DNA from: Hafnia alvei
GTDB taxonomy: Bacteria > Pseudomonadota > Gammaproteobacteria > Enterobacterales > Enterobacteriaceae
DNA length: 64,000 nucleotides
Assembly (NCBI RefSeq): GCF_034424155.1
Contig: NZ_CP139993.1
Span: 1 to 64,000, forward strand
Direction of reading: 5' to 3'
The translations under genes and the position numbers were made by a program. Below, one piece after another: positions 52,755-62,600 of the stretch. Below the pieces are notes generated by a model. That model worked only from the letters and a program-made list of their open reading frames with translations, was not told the DNA's origin and made no database searches. Position 1 is the first letter of the stretch. The number at the start of each line of letters is the position of its first letter.

Positions 52755-53423
52755 CTAAATGAGGCGTATGCCCGCATTCGGATGCATTTTTAATGACGAG
52801 GGGAATGGATTACGTGGTGTATAAAAACGGACAAAATCGTTGATGTGTTGAAAGCCCAATTTCTTGAGCGCGCGTTTACGCCAGTAGTAAGCGTTTTTTG
52901 TCGATATATTCATCCATGCGGCCACCGCATGCATATCGTGAACTAACAGATAGCGATTTAAAGCAGTCCACTCTTTCACGCATAGAGACACACCGGTGTC
53001 ATTTCCTTTCCTAGGCTGTAACGTCCCGTTCATCCATGACAACACTGACTCACGCATACTGTGCAGGCTTGTTTTGGTAACAAGAACGACGGCATGCGTC
53101 CCAAGGGTTTGTTGGTGAATGATGGGCGTCTCTTCATCAACTAAAAGGAGGACGGGAAAGTGCAACTGATGAGAGACGCTTTGCAGCCACTGAAGGTTAC
53201 GCGTTATTTCGAGCGGAGAGCAATCGACCAGCGCGATAATGCAATATGCCGCGTATTCCACGCGATAATGGCTGAAATCATGAGGTAAGGGGGCAATATC
53301 CCATTTGGCCTCAGGTATCAGTTCCATAAGACCAGTTGAAAACAGGGGAGAAGCAGTAAACAACCTGACTAGTGGAGGAGATACATTGCAATGGACTAAG
53401 GGATGCATGGTTTTCGGCTCCAA
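52755..53423 (-). CDS. LuxR-type (GerE-like) transcriptional regulator
   Basis: A 222-residue protein. The N-terminal part (~10-135) has an alternating hydrophobic/helical pattern like a receiver-type or pseudo-receiver fold (CIIALVDCSPLEITRNLQWLQSVSHQLHFPVLLLVDEETP). The C-terminal helix-turn-helix (~150-205) reads LCVKEWTALNRYLLVHDMHAVAAWMNISTKNAYYWRKRALKKLGFQHINDFVRFY. That layout resembles the RcsA/FimW/CsgD-like single-gene regulators of surface structures. It probably activates or modulates the adhesin gene directly downstream. Three inverted repeats lie upstream. Start may be Met1 (53423) or Met6 (53408). Confidence 0.8.
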   Translation of the reverse strand: MEPKTMHPLVHCNVSPPLVRLFTASPLFSTGLMELIPEAKWDIAPLPHDFSHYRVEYAAYCIIALVDCSPLEITRNLQWLQSVSHQLHFPVLLLVDEETPIIHQQTLGTHAVVLVTKTSLHSMRESVLSWMNGTLQPRKGNDTGVSLCVKEWTALNRYLLVHDMHAVAAWMNISTKNAYYWRKRALKKLGFQHINDFVRFYTPRNPFPSSLKMHPNAGIRLI

Positions 53424-53851
53424 GATATAAATACCGTGCCTGAAAACAGAAGCAATGTTGCTCGAGAACTCACGCGGAGTTCATAAGCAGGGACAATGAT
53501 TAATTAGTCAGTCACGGAAGGTGACTAATTAAAACACAAGTGTTATTGATCAGCAAAAGCGATCAATAACATGATAACCATCTGTATAATCAATCAATTA
53601 TTTGGTAATTGATCGATTATGACGATCAGTGATTAAGTCAAATATTAAAGAATATTCTTAATATTCAGAGAGAAAGCACGAATTATCAAAAGCGGATATA
53701 AACGGTAAAATTTCGGTCATAGGAGAAATGTCGTCATATTATGAAATAATTTATTACATTTTAGGCGGTGGGAATTGTTAAGGTACATTTTGATGGTTTA
53801 AGGCCCCATATAAAGGGGTATAAACGTAGTGCTGTAATCGTAGTGGTGATG
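53424..53851. promoter_or_regulatory. Regulator upstream region with clustered inverted repeats
   Basis: An AT-rich promoter region. It holds TTAATTAGTCA/TGACTAATTAA (53500-53532), GTTATTGATC/GATCAATAAC (53542-53570) and ATCAATCAATTA/TAATTGATCGAT (about 53589-53613). The last two share a TTGATC/GATCAA core. They are candidate operators for autoregulation, or the first could be a terminator. The rest up to the IS2-like element shows nothing further. Confidence 0.55.
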
Positions 53852-53910
53852 TAGCCCCCTGAAACACCAGACAGTAGCTGTATCTCCAGATAAGAGATAG
53901 GCTTGAATAT

Positions 53911-54306
53911 ATGTCTAACACTAACGCCAATTTTGAGATGACCGGGATCCTGTTAGGGCAAGAAGTCCGTAAACGTAAAACTCCTCAGGAGAAGATCGCC
54001 ATTATCCAGCAGACGATGGAGCCGGGCATGAATGTCTCCCATGTCGCCCGCCTGCATGGTATCCAGCCCAGCCTGCTGTTCAAGTGGAAGAAGCAATATC
54101 AGGAAGGTAGCCTCACAGCCGTTGCGGCCGGAGAGGAAGTCGTTCCTGCTTCTGAGCTTACTGCTGCTCTGAAGCAGGTCCGGGAGCTTCAGCGCCTGCT
54201 GGGCAAGAAGACGATGGAAGTTGAGATCCTGAAAGAAGCCGTGGAGTACGGCCAGTCGCGAAAATGGATAGCGCACGCGCCCTTGTTGCCAAAGGACGGG
54301 GAATAG
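53911..54306 (+). CDS. IS2-like OrfA (helix-turn-helix protein)
   Basis: 131 residues resembling IS2 Orf[65 protein letters not shown] (~20-85), an IS3-type helix-turn-helix. A leucine-zipper-like segment follows, [27 protein letters not shown]. OrfA alone represses the element's promoter. Fusion to OrfB by -1 frameshifting in the 43-bp overlap makes the transposase. Confidence 0.9.
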   Translation: MSNTNANFEMTGILLGQEVRKRKTPQEKIAIIQQTMEPGMNVSHVARLHGIQPSLLFKWKKQYQEGSLTAVAAGEEVVPASELTAALKQVRELQRLLGKKTMEVEILKEAVEYGQSRKWIAHAPLLPKDGE

Positions 54307-55145
54307 CACAGGTCAGCCGCGCCATGAGCGTGTCGCGTGCGCAGTTGTCACTGCGGGTTAAGCGTTCTGCCGACTGGCAGGACAGGCGCTGTCACCGGCG
54401 TAATGACGAAGCAGACGCTGAAATACTATCGGACATTCTCGATATCATCAGCGACATGCCCAGCTACGGCTATCGACGAGTGTGGGGCATCCTGCGTAAG
54501 CGACGTCGCGCAGAAGGGCTGCCGCCGGTAAATGCCAAACGGCTTTACAGGATAATGAGCGAACATAACCTGTTGTTACTGCATGATAAACCGGAGCGGC
54601 CGAAGCGTGAGCATAAGGGTAAAATCGCGGTAGCGGAAAGCGATATGCGCTGGTGCTCAGACGGCTTCGAGTTCGGCTGCGACAACGGTGAAAAACTGCG
54701 GGTCACGTTCACACTGGACTGCTGTGACAGAGAGGCCATAGACTGGGCGGCAAGCACGGGAGGCTATGACAGTTCGACCGTGCAGGATGTGATGCTGAGG
54801 TCGGTAGAAAAGCGCTTCGGCGACAGGTTGCCCGACAGACCGGTGCAGTGGCTGACGGATAACGGTTCAGCGTATACCGCGCATGAAACGCAGAGGTTCG
54901 CCAGAGAGCTGAACCTGGAGCCTTGCACAACAGCGGTGAGCAGCCCACAGAGTAATGGCATGGCCGAACGGTTCGTGAAAACGATGAAGGAAGACTATAT
55001 CGCGTTCATGCCAAAACCGGATGTGAGAACAGCACTGCGAAACCTTGCTGCAGCGTTCACGCATTACAATGAAAACCACCCGCACAGCGCGCTGGGATAT
55101 CACTCCCCGAGGGAATACCGGCGGCAGCGTGCATCGTTAACTTAA
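54264..55145 (+). CDS. IS2-like OrfB (DDE transposase catalytic part)
   Basis: A 293-codon frame carrying the rve-type catalytic core. The first Asp is in [15 protein letters not shown] (~130), the second in [16 protein letters not shown] (~195), and Glu in [19 protein letters not shown] (~230), with the expected spacing. The conserved end [20 protein letters not shown] is also present. The frame appears intact. Confidence 0.9.
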   Translation: MDSARALVAKGRGIAQVSRAMSVSRAQLSLRVKRSADWQDRRCHRRNDEADAEILSDILDIISDMPSYGYRRVWGILRKRRRAEGLPPVNAKRLYRIMSEHNLLLLHDKPERPKREHKGKIAVAESDMRWCSDGFEFGCDNGEKLRVTFTLDCCDREAIDWAASTGGYDSSTVQDVMLRSVEKRFGDRLPDRPVQWLTDNGSAYTAHETQRFARELNLEPCTTAVSSPQSNGMAERFVKTMKEDYIAFMPKPDVRTALRNLAAAFTHYNENHPHSALGYHSPREYRRQRASLT

Positions 55146-55177
55146 GATACAAAAGCTGTCCGGAGATGGCGGGTCAA

Positions 55178-55395
55178 GATCATTCTCGCAGCCCCTGTCG
55201 ATAGCGTACTTCGTTTAGCTTCTCTGATTTCTTAGCCAACTCTAGACCTTGACGCAGACGCGTCTTTTGAACATGAATTCAGTACATCTGTTGCCTGAAG
55301 AGAAAGGTTTTACCGTGTTGAAATTTATGCCACGGACAGACACTTAATCCACTTGTCATTGGCCGGTATTCATTTCACGCCGTAGAGACAACTAA
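55178..55395. other. Intergenic region between the IS2-like element and the PerC-family gene
   Basis: Roughly 220 bp with no supported gene. The region may include the end of an older gene interrupted by the IS, but no homology is recognisable by eye. Confidence 0.4.
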
Positions 55396-55662
55396 TCATA
55401 GACTGTCTTTCCTATTTGCCTCTCTTTGCGCAAGGCGAGTTGACTCTTCGGCGGCCATTAAGCATTTTTCTCGGCGCATGGCGGCATATTCTCGTTCATG
55501 GTCTTCGCTGACACAATCAAACAAATCCAACCATTGTCTGGCTGCTCTGCGCCATGCCCCCTTAGTCTCAAGGGAAAGGGCAAGCTTGTGATGTTTCTCT
55601 GCTGTGGTTGAGAAACAAAACAGCGTTGCTTTCGTAGGCTTTGTCGGGTGACGTTTAGGCAT
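55396..55662 (-). CDS. PerC-family transcriptional regulator
   Basis: An 88-residue protein with the PerC signature: AEKHHKLALSLETKGAWRRAARQWLDLFDCVSEDHEREYAAMRREKCL (~20-70), the (A..LE.KG.WRRAA..WL) helical motif. PerC relatives are small regulators on enterobacterial virulence plasmids and prophages, which activate horizontally acquired and flagellar or LEE-type genes. The ATG at 55662 is favoured over the adjacent TTG because AAGGA lies eight bases before it. It is 11 bp after a broken upstream gene and was probably its operon partner. Confidence 0.82.
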   Translation of the reverse strand: MPKRHPTKPTKATLFCFSTTAEKHHKLALSLETKGAWRRAARQWLDLFDCVSEDHEREYAAMRREKCLMAAEESTRLAQREANRKDSL

Positions 55663-55673
55663 CAATTTTCCTT

Positions 55674-55805
55674 TTAACGCTGTAATACCTTGCTGGCATG
55701 AATGACTTCATTACGTGGACCCGTAGTCAGGGCGGTGCGTTTGATGAAACCTTATTTTGCGATATTAATGTCCGCCAGTAGCTTAAGCGCATCGATACCG
55801 AATTC
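55674..55805 (-). pseudogene. 3' remnant of an unidentified gene with an internal stop, cut by IS1
   Basis: The minus strand reads, in a single frame, EFGIDALKLLADINIAK, a TAA, then GFIKRTALTTGPRNEVIHASKVLQR and a final TAA. The internal stop (one base from CAA Gln or AAA Lys) and the IS1 junction at 55806 show that it is broken twice. It directly precedes the PerC-family gene with operon-like spacing. The family is not recognised. Confidence 0.55.
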
Positions 55806-55860
55806 GGTGATGCTGCCAACTTACTGATTTAGTGTATGATGGTGTTTTTGAGGTGCTCCA

Positions 55861-56136
55861 GTGGCTTCTGTTTCTATCAGCTGTCCCTCCTGTTCAGCTA
55901 CTGACGGGGTGGTGCGTAACGGCAAAAGCACCGCCGGACATCAGCGCTATCTCTGCTCTCACTGCCGTAAAACATGGCAACTGCAGTTCACTTACACCGC
56001 TTCTCAACCCGGTACGCACCAGAAAATCATTGATATGGCCATGAATGGCGTTGGATGCCGGGCAACTGCCCGCATTATGGGCGTTGGCCTCAACACGATT
56101 TTACGTCACTTAAAAAACTCAGGCCGCAGTCGGTAA
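55861..56136 (+). CDS. insA: IS1 InsA, copy 5
   Basis: 91 residues; sequence as in copies 1, 2 and 4. Confidence 0.92.
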
Positions 56137-56558
56137 CCTCGCGCATACAGCCGGGCAGTGACGTCATCGTCTACGCGGAAATGGACGAACAGTGGGGCTA
56201 TGTCGGGGCTAAATCGCGCCAGCGCTGGCTGTTTTACGCGTATGACAGGCTCCGGAAGACGGTTGTTGCGCACGTATTCGGTGAACGCACTATGGCGACG
56301 CTGGGGCGTCTTATGAGCCTGCTGTCACCCTTTGACGTGGTGATATGGATGACGGATGGCTGGCCGCTGTATGAATCCCGCCTGAAGGGAAAGCTGCACG
56401 TAATCAGCAAGCGATATACGCAGCGAATTGAGCGGCATAACCTGAATCTGAGGCAGCACCTGGCACGGCTGGGACGGAAGTCGCTGTCGTTCTCAAAATC
56501 GGTGGAGCTGCATGACAAAGTCATCGGGCATTATCTGAACATAAAACGCTATCAATAA
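56055..56558 (+). CDS. insB: IS1 InsB frame, copy 5
   Basis: 167 residues, with VIVYAEMD (shared with copy 4), SLLSPFDVV, and a unique C-terminal NIKRYQ where the others read NIKHYQ. Confidence 0.92.
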
Positions 56559-56665
56559 GTTGGAGTCATTACCCGTTTTTTTTTAAGATTTTCTCCATCC
56601 AAGGTATTAGAATTAACTACAAATTATGTCATAAAATTCTAATTTGTTAAAAACATGGCGCACTT

Positions 56666-59600
56666 ATGAACAGAGTCTATAGAGTTATCTGGAATATCCA
56701 GCAAGGTATATGGGTTGTAGCCAGCGAACTTGCTAAAGGCAAGCAAAAATCCTCCAGCCAGGGGCAGGGAAGTCGTGTAGAAAGAAAGATGGCGAAGCGC
56801 CTGACCAATGCCTTTGTGCTGGCAGGGGTGTTCGCAGCCCAGCCAGTTTTGGCCGCCGGCGTATGCACCGCCGGTACGGCAAAAGAGTTAGGTGCTGCCC
56901 TAAATAATAATGACTGCACGGATATTACGCTGACCGCCGATATCAATCTTGCGACCTATACTGATGGCGCGCTCTATCCTGGGGCCAGCAATGTTCCTGG
57001 CGGCACAGGATTAAACAATAACACGACTAAATTTGATTTTGGGACCCGTACGGCGATCACCATCGATGGTGGGCCTAACAAGTATGGCATCAGTAATGGC
57101 AATAATCAGGCTTACCGCTTTGCGGTGCGTGGCGGTGATCCGAGTAACCAGGTCACTTTTACCATTAAGAATGCGAACTTGACGACTACGGCGGCGGCAA
57201 ATAACGCCAACCACTTTTTTGCCACCATTGGCGATAGTGCGTCTAATGTCAATGTGGTCTTTGACAATATCAAAAATATTCCTAACTCGACGCTGGCGCT
57301 AATGAGCTACGGCTCAGGGGCCAGTGATGGCGTGGCTTATCGTCGAGCTAATGGCACTTATGCGACCACCAGTTCCGGTAATACCTTAAACGGGATTGAT
57401 GCTAACTATAAAAGCGGCTATACCTATAACCAAAACATCTATAGTAAAGTCACAATTGGCACGTTTTTAGATAATAATGCCAGCAATCCGTTTAACAGCG
57501 TAACTTATAAGCAGTGGGTCAACGGCAGTAAAGTTGACTTTACCGGCAAGCTGGATTTTTACGGCACCGGTGATAATGGTAATTATGCTTATGTTTTCTG
57601 GAATAATACTAACGACTTACTGCAGAACCAGCTGACCTTTAAAACCGGATCGGATGTTTCCTTCACTCTTGATTCTCGAACTAAACTGACGACCGGCGAT
57701 GGTAATGGACAGGGTTACTCTTATGTTTTCGAAGATGGTTCGAGCTTTAAACTTTGGAGCCAGCAGAACGTCTTTGGCAACGTAACCGGCAATAACGTCG
57801 GCCTGCAGGTCGGTAGCTATAATAAAGATACGGGGGAATTTGGCACCGGGGCAAAAATTATCTATGCCGGAGTCAATGGTGCCCAGCTTGCTGGGGACGG
57901 CATGACTAACCTCGGGGGTAAAAATTACCGAATTACCAATTCCCTGTATACCCACAGTGTTATAAATAACGGTCAGTATAACAGCGGTGATGTTATTTTT
58001 AACCTTGCCCAAGACTCGCAGTTTAATGTGACCGGGATAGGTATTAATGTTCTTAAAAGCCAGTATCTCAATGACGATTTAGATAAGGCGACTACTACGG
58101 TTAATAACAGTGGCATTTACATCCGTTCGGAAACGCAGATAAATGCGGCCACCGGGATGAATATTGTGCACGATGGCACTGGTAAAGTTGATATCAGGAA
58201 TACCGGGGAGCTTACCACCACAACGTCGGGTATTACCCTTAGCTCCGCCTCAGGTAACAATATGAGTGTGGATATGAGTAAAAGGGCGTCAGATAACACG
58301 TCTGGCGTGATTAATGCGGTCTCCGGTACCGGTATTAGCGTCGGGAACTCAGCCACAGATAAAGTCGTACTAAACCTAACTGGAGGCACGATTAATGCCT
58401 CAAATGCGGCTAATGCGGTAACCTTTACTAATGCGATGAATACGGCAATTCATCGTCTTAATGATGTCACGGTTAACCTCCTCGGCACGGGAAACTTGCT
58501 CAATAAAGCCGATGCGGTGATCGTCGATCTGAGCAATGTGGCATTAAATATTAATAACCGTATTGGGTTCACTAACCTGGCCGGCCTCAGATTCCTGAGT
58601 AGCGATAATGGCTCTAACACTATTAACGTTGGTGGAACCGGAACAGGTATTGCGACGACCAATACAGCGATTTCAAATCTTAATAGTGAAGCGCTGCAAA
58701 TCAACGTAAATGGCGCTGGCACTGGGGTGGCAACTACCGGCGGTGGCGCTGATTTGACCAACCCGGGATTAAGTATCAAGGTAAATAATTCCAACGGTAC
58801 AGCGCTAACGATCGCTGATGGTGGCACCAATACCACGACCATCGGTAATAAGGTGGTATTAGATGCTACCGATGCCACGGCAATTAAATTTTCCGGCAAT
58901 GCGGCTAAGACCTTCGTTAACCAGGGAACAGTCAAAGGGGCGGTAAACTTTACCGGCGATGTGGTAAACACCATTACCAATAATGGTGTTTTAGACGGTA
59001 CGCTGACGGCGGGAAATGGTAATAACACTTTGGTGCTGGGAAGCGCCTCGCAAAGTCTTGGTAGCATTAGCTTTGGCAATGGCAATAATAATGTCACCAT
59101 CAATAATGGAGCACGGGTCAAGTCCATCACCACCGGCAGTGGGAATGATACCTTCACGCTTAATGATCTTAGTGGTAACAATACCTATTTGGGCACTATT
59201 GATGCCGGGACTGGGACGAATACGCTGAATATGAGCCGCTCACAAAGCGCACTTCAGACGGATACCTCTTTGAAGGGGTTTACGAATATTAATCTGGCGC
59301 AAGGCACCGATCTTACGCTGGCATCACAGAATAATATTACTGGCGGGACGGTATTGCTGGACGGCAGCAGTAAGCTGCAGTTTGGCGGCGGTTATAACGG
59401 TAACTTCAGTGCAAGCCTTGGTCATGTTGCCGGCGGTGACGGCAGCGTTATCGTAAACAATGGTGCCGATGTGACGCTGGCCGGCATCGGGGATAATGCC
59501 TTTACCGGAGGTTGGGCTATCAATAGCGGTGGCTCACTTACCGCTAATCGCGCTAACCAAATTGCCAGCAGTGGAGGCTTTACGCTGGGCGGCGTACTCA

Positions 59601-62600
59601 ATCTGAATGGGCTGACTGCCCTGAACAATGCTCTGACCGGCACCGGTACGCTAAACATTAACAGCGCCAATCAAGCCTTTAATTTCGGCAGTGGCGTAGG
59701 TAATACGTTTACCGGTAATGTTAACCTGAATAATACGGCGTTTGCCTTATCCGGTTCTAATACAGCAGCGTTAAAAAATGCAACGTTGACCGGTGGTAGC
59801 GGAAGCATTGTGACCGTTGGCACAAGCGATCAGACTGTCGGTAATGTGGCCCTGAACGGCGGGAAGACGGTCTTTGGCACGGGTAATATTAATACTAATA
59901 CGCTTGCCGTAGTGCAGCAAAGTGATGTTCAGGTCGCGCCGGATGCCATTCTGAAAGGTAATCTGCTGGATCAGGATGAAAGCAGTGCGCGTAAGATAGT
60001 CAACAGTGCCAATACCTTAACCGCCGAAGATCTGGCGCTTCTGCGGCTGCAGAACGCCCAAGGCGATGCGCTGAGCGCCGGGACGCAGATAGCCATTAAC
60101 CAGGGCGACGGCACAGCGGCGACCGGGACCTATAACTACGCCCTGTCGGGGCTGGGCGGCGGGCTGAGCGTCACGGCACAGCTGGTCAAGCTGGCGCTGG
60201 CGGCGGGCAAAACCCTGACACTTGACACCGCGGGGTCCACCTCGAAGAACTTCAGTGCCCTGATAACAGGGGCTGGTAACCTGGCGCTGAACGCCGGCGG
60301 TGAAACGCTGACGCTTAATAATGCCGCCAACGACTACACCGGTACCACTGCGATTAACGGCGGCACGGTGGTGGCCGGCAGTAACAATGCGCTGGGCAAC
60401 ACCTCCCTGCTGACCACCCTGGCCGGCAGCGCCTTCAGCCTGAACGGCAAAACGCAGGCGCTGGGCGCGCTGGCCAACGCCGGCCAGATCGCGCTCGGGC
60501 AGAACGGCACGCTGATCAGCGGGGCGCTGACTAACGCCGGCACCATCGATCTCAGCGGCGGCACGCTGACGCTGAACAATGGCGGGACGTCCAGTACGGC
60601 CGGCGGGCTGAGCGGTAACGGCAGACTGGTGGTGTCCGGTGGTGAGCTGACGCTCTCGAAAGCCAACGCGGGGCTGGCGGGAAGCACCGCTATCGGAGCG
60701 GGCGGGGCGATAACCCTTACTGATACCGGCACGCTGGGCAGCGCGGCGGTGGATATTGCCGGTGACGGGGCGCTGAACCTGAATGCGGCCCAGACGCTGG
60801 CGAACATCCTGAGCGGCGGCGGGGATATCAACACTGGGGCCAGCGTGACCCTGAGCGGTAGCAACACCTTCAGCGGCGCGCATAACGTGGGCAAAGGCGG
60901 GGCGCTGACCATCAGTCAGGCCAATAATCTGGGCGGCGTGGCGGCAACGGTCAACCTGAACGATGCCGAGGCGCAACTGGTACTGAACGGACTGAACGGC
61001 GCGGTGAATAACGCCTTGTCAGGGGTGGCGGATAGCACGGTCAGCGTGACCGGCGGCAGCCTTGCCGCGCTGGGGGGCGATAACAGTGGTTTCCTCGGCA
61101 CCTACTCGGTGCAGGGTGACAGCACCCTGCGGGTGGGCAGCGCCGGGAGTCTCGGGGCGAACGCCGGCGTGCTGCTGAACGGCGCGGGCAACACTCTGAA
61201 TTTGGCGAACTACAGCGGCACCTTTGGTAATCAGGTGGCGGGCACGGGCCTGCTGGCCCTGACCGACAGCGCGGCCGTCACCCTGAACAGCGCGGCTAAT
61301 CTGGCGGCGGGTATCGGGGTAGATATTGCCGGCGACAGTGCGCTGATGCTGGCGGGCCTGAACGGGTTCGGTCAGGCGCTCACCGGGGCCGGTGCGCTGA
61401 ATATCACCGACAGCAACGGCTTTAGCTTTGCCAGCAGCACCGGAAGTGCATTTACCGGTCAGGTTAATCTGGCGGGCAGCCAGTTTGCTTTAGCTGGTAA
61501 TAATACGGCAAGCCTGAAATCGGCCACGCTGAGCGTGGGCGGAGGATCGCGTCTTGAGGTGGGCACGGGGGTACAGGCGATAGGCAACCTGACGCTCAAT
61601 GGCGGCACCACGCAGTTTATCGATGGCAGCAGCATCACCAGCGGCACGCTGGCCGTGGCGCAGAACAGCACCATCCAGGTCACCCCGGGTGATGTGACCA
61701 CCGGCAATCTGCTGGACCAGGATGAGGGCACGCAGCGCAAGCTGATTAACAGCAGCAACACGCTGAGCGCAGAAGACCTGGCCAAACTGATCCTGCAGGA
61801 TACGCAGGGCCAGTCGATAGCGAGTGGCGTGGAAGTGGCCATCAACCAGGGCGACGGCACGGTAGCGACCGGGACCTATAACTACGCCCTGTCGGGGCTA
61901 GGCGGCGGGCTGAGCGTCATGTCACAGCTGGTCAAACTGGCGCTGGCGGCGGGCAAAACCCTGACGATTGATACCGCGGGGGCCACCTCGAACAGCCTCA
62001 GCGCCGCGATAACAGGGGCTGGTAACCTGGCGCTGAACGCCGGCGGCGGGACGCTGACCCTGAGCAACGTGGCTAACAACTACACCGGTACCACTGTGAT
62101 TAACGGCGGAACGGTGGTGGCCGGCAGTAACAATGCGCTGGGCAACTCCTCCCTGCTGACCACCCTGGCCGGCAGCGCCTTCAGCCTAAACGGCAAAACG
62201 CAGGCGCTGGGCGCGCTGACTAACGCCGGCACCATCGATCTCAGCGGCGGCACGCTGACGCTGAACAATGGCGGGACGTCCAGTACGGCCGGCGGGCTGA
62301 GCGGTAACGGCAGACTGGTGGTGTCCGGTGGTGAGCTGACGCTCTCGAAAGCCAACGCGGGGCTGGCGGGAAGCACCGCCATCGGAGCGGGCGGGGCGAT
62401 AACCCTTACTGATACCGGCACGCTGGGCAGCGCGGCGGTGGATATTGCCGGTGACGGGGCGCTGAACCTGAATGCGGCCCAGACGCTGGCGAACATCCTG
62501 AGCGGCGGCGGGGATATCAACACTGGGGCCAGCGTGACCCTGAGCGGTAGCAACACCTTCAGCGGCGCGCATAACGTGGGCAAAGGCGGGGCGCTGACCA

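Larger units (their letters stand above)
53852..55177 (+). mobile_element. IS2-like element (IS3 family), about 1326 bp
   Basis: Ends are approximate. The left end region AGCCCCCTGAAACACCAGACAG pairs imperfectly with the right end (minus strand TTGACCCGCCATCTCCGGACAG), sharing the internal CC(A/G)GACAG. It contains overlapping orfA and orfB of IS2 type. A target duplication was not resolved because the exact terminal base is uncertain. Confidence 0.8.
55806..56573 (+). mobile_element. IS1 copy 5 (768 bp)
   Basis: Plus orientation, with flanks ACCGAATTC (left) and CGTTTTTTT (right). No target duplication. It lies 92 bp before the start of the giant autotransporter gene, so it may have replaced part of that gene's native promoter region. 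Confidence 0.97.
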
